Assembly (NCBI GenBank): GCA_014379045.1
Contig: JACMMK010000117.1
Coordinates: 1 to 5,032 of the forward strand
From: Burkholderiales bacterium
GTDB lineage: Bacteria > Pseudomonadota > Gammaproteobacteria > Burkholderiales > CAIKXV01
Length of the DNA stretch: 5,032 bases
Reading direction: 5' to 3'
The notes below the pieces were generated by a model. It was given only the letters and a program-made list of their open reading frames with translations, searched no databases and was not told the DNA's origin. Shown in pieces: positions 1-4,881 of the stretch. Both the position numbers and the translations under genes were made by a program. Each line of letters opens with the position of its first letter. Within the stretch, counting starts at the first letter, position 1.

Positions 1-819
1 GCGGGCAAGCCCCTGTGGCAGCTGCTCGCACCGCCGGGGGCGGGCGCTGTGCCGCAGGTGGCCTCCGGGGACGCGGCGGCGACCGCCAACGCCGCGGTCC
101 GGTTGCCTGCCTATGCGAGTCTGCTGCGCTATGGCGATCCGGAGCTCGTCGCGCGCAACGCGGCCCACGCGCGGGCGCAGGGCTACCGACAGATCAAGTT
201 GCACGAGATCACGGTGGATGCGGTCGCTGCGGCGCGCGCTGCGGTCGGCCCTGACGTCGCGCTGATGATGGATTGCAATTGCCCGTGGACGGCGCCTGAG
301 GCCATCGCTATGGCCGAACGTCTGCGCGCGTTCGACCTTGCCTGGTTCGAAGAACCGGTGTGGCCGCCGGAAGACTATCCGGCGCTCGCGCGCGTGCGCC
401 GTGCGGCCGGGATCCCGCTGTCTGCCGGTGAGAACGCGATGAGCGCGGACGATTTCGAGCGCATGTTCGAAGCCGGTGCCGTCGATATCGCGCAGCCGAG
501 CGTGACCAAGATCGGTGGGGTCAGCGCGTTCATCGAGGTCGCCGAGCGGGCACGCCGTCACGGCGTGCGCGTCGTCGCACATTCACCGTACTTCGGCCCC
601 GGACTGCTCGCCACATTGCATCTGTCGTACGCGCTGCTCGGCACCGACTCGGCGCAGGGGGGTGCGGCGGCACCGATCGAGTATTCGTTCTGCGAATTGG
701 GCGAGAACCCGTTGCACCGCGCGCTCGCGGTGGTCGATGGCACAATCGCGCTGCCGGATCGTCCCGGCCTCGGGGCAGACCCGGATCCCTCGACGCTCGC
801 GCGCTGCGCGATCGATTGA
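1..819 (+). CDS. Enolase-superfamily enzyme (mandelate racemase / muconate lactonizing type), 3' part
   Basis: The frame is open from base 1, so the gene starts outside the window; 272 codons remain. It begins with GKPLWQLL, typical of the linker between the N-terminal capping domain and the TIM barrel, so most of the barrel is present. Numbering from base 1, visible motifs are IKLHE (K66, H68; the KxK/KxH base position), MMDCN (D91, metal), FEEP (E117, metal), SAGEN (E144, metal), QPSVTKIGG (S167, K170), VAHSPYFGPG (H194, general base) and PIEYSF (E227). Family members abstract the proton alpha to a carboxylate in a Mg2+-dependent reaction, giving racemization, epimerization or dehydration, often of sugar acids. 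The substrate cannot be read from sequence. The spacing D91-E117-E144-S167-H194 follows mandelate racemase, but Ser replaces the Asp of the His-Asp dyad. An Ala/Gly-rich stretch at residues ~11-33 looks like an insertion. The stop overlaps or lies just before the Bug-type gene, suggesting co-transcription. Confidence 0.9.
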   Translation, partial: AGKPLWQLLAPPGAGAVPQVASGDAAATANAAVRLPAYASLLRYGDPELVARNAAHARAQGYRQIKLHEITVDAVAAARAAVGPDVALMMDCNCPWTAPEAIAMAERLRAFDLAWFEEPVWPPEDYPALARVRRAAGIPLSAGENAMSADDFERMFEAGAVDIAQPSVTKIGGVSAFIEVAERARRHGVRVVAHSPYFGPGLLATLHLSYALLGTDSAQGGAAAPIEYSFCELGENPLHRALAVVDGTIALPDRPGLGADPDPSTLARCAID

Positions 820-854
820 GTTGCGCGGCGAACACGATCGGTGAAGCGAGCGAG

Positions 855-1901
855 ATGAAGGGTGCAGAGGGTTCGGCGGGAGAAGCGCGGGCGTTCGGCC
901 GGTCAGCCACAGGGTTGCGGGCGCTGAAGTCAGGATTGTCGACGGTACGGTCGCTGACAGTCGTGTTGCTCGGTGTCGCGAGCGCGAGCCACGTCGAGGC
1001 GCAGGAATGGCCGCTGAAGCCGGTCCGGCTGCTGGTCGGCTTTCCGGTGGGCGGCGCGGCCGACATCCTCGCCCGATTGCACGCCGCCCGGATGCAGGAT
1101 GCGCTCGGCCAGACGGTGGTGGTCGACAACCGTGGCGGCGCGGGGGGCGTGATCGCGACGGAAATCGCAGCCCGGTCGGTGCCGGACGGCTATACGCTTC
1201 TGTTCACTTCGCTGCCGCACGTGATCAACCCGCCGCTGTACGGCAAGGTCGGTTACGACCCGGTCAAGGATTTCCAGCCGATCACGCTGCTGGTGAACGT
1301 ACCGCTGCTGATGGCAGTGAACAACGCGTCACCGGCCAGGTCGGTGAAGGAGGTCATCGCGCTGGCCAGGGCGAGTCCGGGAAAGCTCAATTACGGGTCG
1401 GGCGGGAACGGCAGCACCAGCCATTTGGCGATGGAACTGTTCAAGTCGATGGCGGGCGTCGATCTCCAGCATATTCCGTACAAGGGCACCGGCCCGGCGA
1501 TCACCGATCTGCTAGGCGGGCAACTCAATCTGACGATCGCGAGCGCGGTACCGCTGATCCCGCAGATTCGCGCCGGCAAGCTGCGTCCGATCGCGGTCAC
1601 CGGGACGCGCCGCTCCGGCGCATTGCCCGACGTGCCGACAATTGCCGAATCGGGACTGCCGGGTTACGACATGACGAACTGGTTCGGGATCATCGCGCCT
1701 GCGGGCCTGCCAAAGCCGCTGCTTGCGCGTCTGGACGGGATCCTGCGCAAGATCGTCGCGCTGCCTGAGGTGCGCGAGTTCTACGCGCAGCAGGGGGCGG
1801 ATCCGGTCGGCGCCGGCCCGGAAGACTTCGCCCGGGTGATCCGGGCCGATCTGCCCAAGTGGGAAAAGGTGGTCCGGCAGTCCGGGGCGAAAGTCGACTG
1901 A
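855..1901 (+). CDS. Bug/TctC-family periplasmic solute-binding receptor
   Basis: This is a 348-residue (from ATG 855) extracytoplasmic binding protein of the Bug family, the receptor class of tripartite tricarboxylate transporters; members bind carboxylates, sugar acids or amides in the periplasm. Family signatures occur in order: GFPVGGAADILAR (residues ~62-74, with the ligand-contacting Asp), DNRGGAGG (~91-98), PDGYTLL (~110-116), GSGGNGSTSHLAMELF (~181-196), HIPYKGTGPA (~206-215) and the AGLP region near 283. The mature part of about 299 residues is normal length. A signal peptide with hydrophobic core LTVVLLGVASAS probably ends after HVEA, before QEWPLKPVRLLV. The start is uncertain. ATG 855 has a purine-rich stretch (gcgagcgag) upstream but gives a long 32-residue n-region. 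TTG 936 would give a 22-residue signal. The frame also extends to TTG 816, overlapping the preceding stop. No TctA/TctB membrane genes are in the window, so it may be an orphan receptor or use a transporter encoded elsewhere. Pairing with the upstream enzyme suggests an acid substrate (inference). Confidence 0.93.
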   Translation: MKGAEGSAGEARAFGRSATGLRALKSGLSTVRSLTVVLLGVASASHVEAQEWPLKPVRLLVGFPVGGAADILARLHAARMQDALGQTVVVDNRGGAGGVIATEIAARSVPDGYTLLFTSLPHVINPPLYGKVGYDPVKDFQPITLLVNVPLLMAVNNASPARSVKEVIALARASPGKLNYGSGGNGSTSHLAMELFKSMAGVDLQHIPYKGTGPAITDLLGGQLNLTIASAVPLIPQIRAGKLRPIAVTGTRRSGALPDVPTIAESGLPGYDMTNWFGIIAPAGLPKPLLARLDGILRKIVALPEVREFYAQQGADPVGAGPEDFARVIRADLPKWEKVVRQSGAKVD

Positions 1902-1936
1902 ATCGACGCCGTCGAGTTTCGAGGGCGGTGACGGGC

Positions 1937-1965
1937 TTGGCAAGCGAGCGCGCGCCGACTATACT
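1937..1965 (+). promoter_or_regulatory. Sigma-70 promoter for rpsU and the macromolecular synthesis operon
   Basis: TTGGCA (1937-1942) and TATACT (1960-1965) are separated by exactly 17 bp; each matches the consensus at 5 of 6 positions. Predicted transcription start is near 1972, giving a leader of about 23 nt before the rpsU ATG at 1995. The bases just after the -10 box are fairly GC-rich (tctcggc), as in many growth-rate-controlled ribosomal promoters, though stringent control is only an inference. No strong terminator separates it from the Bug-type gene: only a 5-bp TCGAC/GTCGA stem (1903-1915) without a U-run is visible, so read-through is possible. Confidence 0.8.
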
Positions 1966-1994
1966 TCTCGGCCCTCTGCCAACCGTCATTTCGC

Positions 1995-2207
1995 ATGCCT
2001 AGTGTTCGAGTCAAGGAAAACGAGCCGTTCGAAGTAGCACTTCGGCGATTCAAGCGCACGATCGAAAAAACCGGTCTGCTGACCGAGTTGCGCGCCCGCG
2101 AGTTCTATGAAAAACCCACGTCAGAGCGCAAACGCAAGCTCGCCGCGGCAGTGAAGCGCCACTACAAACGTGTGCGCGGACAGTTGCTGCCACCGCGGAT
2201 GTATTGA
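1995..2207 (+). CDS. rpsU: 30S ribosomal protein bS21
   Basis: At 70 residues this is the usual length for bS21, the small basic protein of the 30S platform near the 3' end of 16S rRNA, needed for efficient initiation on natural mRNAs in E. coli. The sequence is typical throughout: VKENEPFEVALRRFKR near the N-terminus, EKTGLLTELRAREFYEKP in the middle, a basic ERKRKLAAAVKRHYKRVR segment and the conserved C-terminal tail QLLPPRMY. ATG 1995 is the only sensible start and lies about 23 nt after the predicted transcription start. The leader (1972-1994) has no GGAGG-like Shine-Dalgarno sequence. It is the first gene of the rpsU-yqeY-dnaG-rpoD group. In E. coli rpsU leads the same operon and is expressed far above dnaG, so a signal lowering downstream expression would be expected after it. 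Confidence 0.97.
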   Translation: MPSVRVKENEPFEVALRRFKRTIEKTGLLTELRAREFYEKPTSERKRKLAAAVKRHYKRVRGQLLPPRMY

Positions 2208-2218
2208 TCGCAGTCGTC

Positions 2219-2241
2219 CCCCAGCGGCGCGTTCTGCGGGG
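2219..2241 (+). terminator. GC-rich hairpin after rpsU, candidate attenuator or processing site
   Basis: CCCC (2219-2222), a bulged A, and GCGG (2224-2227) can pair with CTGC (2234-2237) and GGGG (2238-2241) around loop CGCGTT. This gives 8 bp including one G-U pair, starting 11 nt after the rpsU stop. No U-tract follows (tcggccgcc), so it is not a canonical intrinsic terminator; it may slow polymerase, stabilise the rpsU 3' end or mark a cleavage site. E. coli has a terminator between rpsU and dnaG that sets unequal expression, so the position is suggestive. The rest of the 196-nt gap (2208-2403) holds GC-rich sequence with no gene I can support and only a very weak promoter-like pair near 2369-2397. 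Confidence 0.35.
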
Positions 2242-2403
2242 TCGGCCGCCGGCTCCGCATGGGGGCGGGCGACGCTTGGCGATACCGTCGTAGCCTCGGC
2301 CTGGACGTTTGTGGCCCAGCGCCCACGTGTCGCCGGCGTCGGGTTTCCAGGGCTCGGGTCGACCAGGGTTGATTTCATGCGCGCTCGCCTTCATGTTTGA
2401 TCG

Positions 2404-2865
2404 ATGAGGCTTCGAGAAACAATCCAGAACGACATGAAGGCCGCGCTGCGTAATCGCGAAACGGAGCGGTTGTCGACGATACGATTGCTTTGGGCCGCAG
2501 TCCGGCAACGCGAAGTCGATGAGCGCAAGGAACTGGTCGACGGCGAGATCGTCGCGGCCATCGAGCGCATGATCAAGCAGCGACGCGACTCCATCGCGCA
2601 GTTCGAGCAGGGCGGCCGTCTCGATCTCGCCGGGAAGGAAGCCCGCGAGCGCGACGTGCTGCAGGCGTATCTGCCCGCTGCGTTGACGCCCGCCGAAATC
2701 GATAGCGTGGTGGCCGGCGCGCTCGCTGAGGTCGCGGCCGCTGCCGGCGGCCCGACGACGATCGCCGACCTTGGCAAGGTGATGGCGCTGCTGAAGCCGC
2801 GCCTGGCAGGCCGGGCAGATCTCGGCGCGGCTTCCGGAGCCGTCAAGGCACGCCTCGCCGGCTGA
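2404..2865 (+). CDS. yqeY: GatB/YqeY domain-containing protein
   Basis: This 153-residue protein is close to the usual ~150 of the family. It is an alpha-helical, soluble protein related to the C-terminal tail domain of the GatB/GatE subunits of tRNA-dependent amidotransferases, where that domain contacts tRNA. The function of stand-alone YqeY is not established. Recognisable segments are MRLRETIQNDMKAALR at the start, ERLSTIRLLWAAVRQREVDE (21-40), IERMIKQRRDSIAQFEQGGR (53-72), LQAYLP (86-91) and LGKVMALLKPRLAGRAD (123-139), the conserved C-terminal block. The start is well fixed: an in-frame stop lies at 2398-2400 and ATG 2404 follows one codon later; the next ATG (2434) would remove conserved sequence. 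No Shine-Dalgarno is visible before it. Its place between rpsU and dnaG is a common arrangement in betaproteobacteria and suggests a translation-related housekeeping role. Confidence 0.95.
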   Translation: MRLRETIQNDMKAALRNRETERLSTIRLLWAAVRQREVDERKELVDGEIVAAIERMIKQRRDSIAQFEQGGRLDLAGKEARERDVLQAYLPAALTPAEIDSVVAGALAEVAAAAGGPTTIADLGKVMALLKPRLAGRADLGAASGAVKARLAG

Positions 2866-2877
2866 CGTTGCGGGGGG

Positions 2878-2892
2878 GCCGGCAGCGCCGGC
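2878..2892 (+). terminator. Short GC hairpin after yqeY, weak terminator candidate
   Basis: GCCGGC (2878-2883) and GCCGGC (2887-2892) are each self-complementary and can pair with each other around the 3-nt loop AGC, giving six G-C pairs. It lies 12 nt after the yqeY stop, following a run of seven G. The bases after it (agcggttgcttatacttt) are only moderately T-rich, so any termination would be partial. The element overlaps the tandem repeat at 2879-2896 and ends 10 bp before the TATACT box, so it could equally act in DNA as a protein-binding site. Confidence 0.3.
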
Positions 2893-2896
2893 AGCG
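2879..2896. repeat. Perfect tandem 9-bp repeat upstream of the dnaG -10 box
   Basis: CCGGCAGCG occurs twice head to tail (2879-2887 and 2888-2896) with no mismatch, immediately after a G7 run (2872-2878). It occupies the -35 region relative to the TATACT at 2903. It may have arisen by replication slippage or be a paired operator; the sequence alone does not decide. Confidence 0.85.
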
Positions 2897-2908
2897 GTTG
2901 CTTATACT
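2879..2908 (+). promoter_or_regulatory. Candidate internal promoter for dnaG
   Basis: TATACT (2903-2908) matches the sigma-70 -10 consensus at 5 of 6 positions and is the same hexamer as in the rpsU promoter. The best -35 is poor: CCGGCA (2879-2884) with an 18-bp spacer matches TTGACA at 3 of 6. A TG two bases upstream of the box is one base off the extended -10 position. Predicted start is near 2915, giving a leader of about 44 nt before GTG 2959. The weak -35 could mean low activity or need for an activator, plausible for a primase needed in small amounts. Confidence 0.5.
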
Positions 2909-2915
2909 TTCCCGA

Positions 2916-2935
2916 GTGCCGAACTGGCTCGGCGC
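2916..2935 (+). other. Stem-loop at the predicted 5' end of the dnaG transcript
   Basis: GTGCCGA (2916-2922) pairs with TCGGCGC (2929-2935) over 7 bp, with one G-U, around a 6-nt loop (ACTGGC). If transcription starts near 2915 as the TATACT box predicts, this helix is at the very 5' end of the mRNA, where stem-loops are known to protect against 5'-end-dependent decay. A short CTTTC follows, so a weak terminator is an alternative reading. Confidence 0.4.
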
Positions 2936-2958
2936 CTTTCTCCGGCTGGCGCGCATTC

Positions 2959-4779
2959 GTGATCCCTCCGTCGTTCATCCAGGACCTGCTCGCCCGCGTC
3001 GATATCGTCGAAGTCGTCGAACGCTGGGTGCCGCTCAAGCGCGAGGGGTCGAACCACGTCGCCTGCTGTCCGTTTCACAACGAGAAGTCTCCCTCGTTCA
3101 AGGTGAGCCAGCCGAAGCAGATCTACAAGTGCTTCGGGTGCGGTGTGAGCGGCAATGCGATCGGGTTCGTGATGGCGTATCAGGGCGTCGAGTTCGTCGA
3201 AGCGGTGCGCGCGCTTGCCGAACAGCTCGGGATGCCCGTGCCGGAAGAATCCTGGCGTGGCGACGCCGCGGGCAAACCCGACGACTCAGGGGCCGAGACG
3301 ACCGCGCGGCTGCACGAGCATATGCGCGAGGCGACGCGCTTCTATCGCGAGCAGTTGAAACACCATCCGCGCGCGGTCGACTATCTGAAGCAGCGTGGGC
3401 TCACCGGCGAGATCGCGACGCGCTTTGCGATCGGCTTCGTACCCCCGGGCTGGCAGAACCTCGAGAAGGTTTTCGCGAACTACACGTCGCCTGAACTCGA
3501 GCAGGTCGGGCTGGTCGTGAACGGCGATTCCGGACGGCGCTTCGACTTCTTTCGCAACCGGGTGATGTTTCCGATCCTGAGCCAGCGCGGTGTGGTCGTC
3601 GGTTTCGGCGGCAGGGTCATCGACCCTGAAGATCAGCCGAAATATCTGAACTCACGCGAGACGCCACTGTTCGACAAGGGGCGGGAGCTCTACAACCTGT
3701 TCGCGGCACGCCGGGCCATCCGCGATGCGGGGCGGGTGCTCGTGGTCGAGGGCTACATGGATGTGGTCGGTCTGGCTCAGCACGGCGTCGACTACGCCGT
3801 GGCGGCGCTGGGCACGGCGACCACGCCGGCGCATGTGCAGAAACTGTTGCGCCAGACCGACAACGTGGTGTTTGCGTTCGATGGCGATGCGGCAGGGCGA
3901 CGTGCGGCGTGGCGCGCGGTCGAAACGGGTTTGGGCCAGTTGATCGACGGCAAGAATCTCGCGTTCCTGTTCCTGCCGCAGGGTGACGACCCGGACAGCT
4001 TCATCCGTCGGGAAGGTCGGCCGGCGTTCGAAGCGCTGATCGCGGCTGCGCTGCCGTTATCCGCGTTCATGCTGCGCGAGTTGACGCAAGAGAACGATCT
4101 GGGCAGCGAGGAGGGGCGTACGCGGCTGTTGCGTGACGCCCGGCCGTTGATCGCGCAGCTGCAACAGGCGCCGATGCTGGCCGCGATGATGCGCAAGCGG
4201 ATCGCCGAGCTCGCCAGGATCGAGGTCAGGGAACTGGAAACGCACTGGCGCGCCAGCGCCGGGAAAGCAGATGAATCGATGCGTGGAGGCGCCACGACGC
4301 CGTCTCGCGCCGGTGAGGGTCAAGGGAGTCGGAGTAGCGCGGTTCACGCGGCGGTCGTGCGGCGGACTCGGCCGGCCCCGTCGCTGGTGCGAACCATGTT
4401 GCAGTGTCTGTTGTCAAAGCCTGAATTGGTGAGTCGGGTGCAGGTGCCCGACGAGTTGCCGGTGCATCCGGAACTCAGGGCGTTACGGATGATGATCGGG
4501 TTCCTGCGCAATCAGCCGTCGACCATTCGCGCCGCGGGCGTAATGCAGGCGTTCAGCGGCACGGAGTATGAAGAGTTGTTGCGGGAGGTCGAAGCCGATG
4601 CCGCCGATTGGTCGGATCTCGCCGAGGTGCAGACTGAACTCGACGCGGCGGTCGAGCGTATGCGCGAGCAGGTCCGACGCGATCAGGCCACGACGCTCGC
4701 AGGAACAACGTCTCTCGCGGGATTGACGCCTGAGATGCGCGACACGTTGCGCGGGTTGCTGCGCAGACCGTCGGCATGA
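2959..4779 (+). CDS. dnaG: DNA primase DnaG
   Basis: This primase (606 residues) makes RNA primers for Okazaki fragments and at the origin, working with DnaB helicase at the fork. All three domains are present. The N-terminal CHC2 zinc-binding domain has C37, H40, C58 and C61 (CPFH and CFGCG). The polymerase core has the RNRVMFPI block (199-206), GFGGRVID (215-222) and KYLNSRETPLFDKG (228-241). Its TOPRIM fold has E264 in VVEGYMDVVG and D308/D310 in FDGDAAG, the metal ligands, each one residue lower than in E. coli. The linker (~433-473) is rich in Gly, Ser, Thr and Arg, and the C-terminal helicase-binding domain spans ~474-606. No key residue is missing. The start is GTG 2959: MIPPSFIQDLLARVDIVEVV is the normal family N-terminus. 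No Shine-Dalgarno is seen, which with GTG suggests low translation. The 93-nt gap from yqeY contains a candidate promoter and hairpins. Confidence 0.98.
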   Translation: MIPPSFIQDLLARVDIVEVVERWVPLKREGSNHVACCPFHNEKSPSFKVSQPKQIYKCFGCGVSGNAIGFVMAYQGVEFVEAVRALAEQLGMPVPEESWRGDAAGKPDDSGAETTARLHEHMREATRFYREQLKHHPRAVDYLKQRGLTGEIATRFAIGFVPPGWQNLEKVFANYTSPELEQVGLVVNGDSGRRFDFFRNRVMFPILSQRGVVVGFGGRVIDPEDQPKYLNSRETPLFDKGRELYNLFAARRAIRDAGRVLVVEGYMDVVGLAQHGVDYAVAALGTATTPAHVQKLLRQTDNVVFAFDGDAAGRRAAWRAVETGLGQLIDGKNLAFLFLPQGDDPDSFIRREGRPAFEALIAAALPLSAFMLRELTQENDLGSEEGRTRLLRDARPLIAQLQQAPMLAAMMRKRIAELARIEVRELETHWRASAGKADESMRGGATTPSRAGEGQGSRSSAVHAAVVRRTRPAPSLVRTMLQCLLSKPELVSRVQVPDELPVHPELRALRMMIGFLRNQPSTIRAAGVMQAFSGTEYEELLREVEADAADWSDLAEVQTELDAAVERMREQVRRDQATTLAGTTSLAGLTPEMRDTLRGLLRRPSA

Positions 4780-4835
4780 CGAGAGGGACGGGACGAAAGC
4801 GCAGCCACAGTGGATCTGTTTTTGCCCAGCAATGG

Positions 4836-4854
4836 CCCCATATTCCGTTAAACT
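4836..4854 (+). promoter_or_regulatory. Candidate rpoD promoter region with a heat-shock-type -10 box
   Basis: The 102-bp gap between dnaG and the next gene contains CCCCATAT (4836-4843), an exact match to the sigma-32 -10 consensus CCCCATNT. At about 14 bp upstream only CTGTTT (4816-4821) is found, a poor match to the CTTGAA -35 element. A second possible start signal is TAAACT (4849-4854), 4 of 6 to the sigma-70 -10, without a good -35 (TTGCCC at 4822-4827 is 21 bp away). Predicted starts fall at about 4850 or 4861, leaving a 20-32 nt leader. A T5 run (4861-4865) follows CCGGG but there is no convincing stem, so no terminator is called. Confidence 0.35.
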
Positions 4855-4881
4855 ACCGGGTTTTTCCAAGCGGACGATACA

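Noticed and set aside
530..1129. Long open frame on the - strand (199 codons) spanning the end of the enzyme and the start of the Bug-type gene
   Set aside because: It lies antisense to two well-supported genes, its translation shows no recognisable family, and long antisense frames are common at this GC content.
1903..1915. TCGAC-GCC-GTCGA hairpin after the Bug-type gene as a terminator
   Set aside because: The stem is only 5 bp and no U-run follows; it is too weak to call.
2369..2397. Possible promoter for yqeY (TTGATT, 17 bp, CATGTT)
   Set aside because: The -10 matches only 3 of 6 positions and the start would fall on the ATG itself, so the signal is no better than chance.
2170..2400. 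Open frame on the + strand (76 codons) covering the gap between rpsU and yqeY
   Set aside because: It starts inside rpsU in another frame, has no ribosome-binding site and encodes an unrecognised composition-driven peptide; it probably reflects only the lack of stops in GC-rich DNA.
2050..2508. Open frame on the - strand (152 codons) covering rpsU, the gap and the yqeY start
   Set aside because: It is antisense to rpsU and yqeY, of low-complexity Arg/Pro/Ala composition, and no family is recognised.
2391..3038. Open frame on the - strand (215 codons) opposite yqeY
   Set aside because: It mirrors yqeY codons and runs across the dnaG promoter region; the translation is Ser/Arg/Ala-rich with no motif.
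2868..3494. Open frame on the + strand (208 codons) overlapping the start of dnaG
   Set aside because: It reads dnaG out of frame and is Arg-rich without any domain; dnaG is unambiguous here.
4855..4866. CCGGGTTTTTC before rpoD as an intrinsic terminator
   Set aside because: The T-run is present but no upstream arm can pair with CCGGG to make a stable stem.
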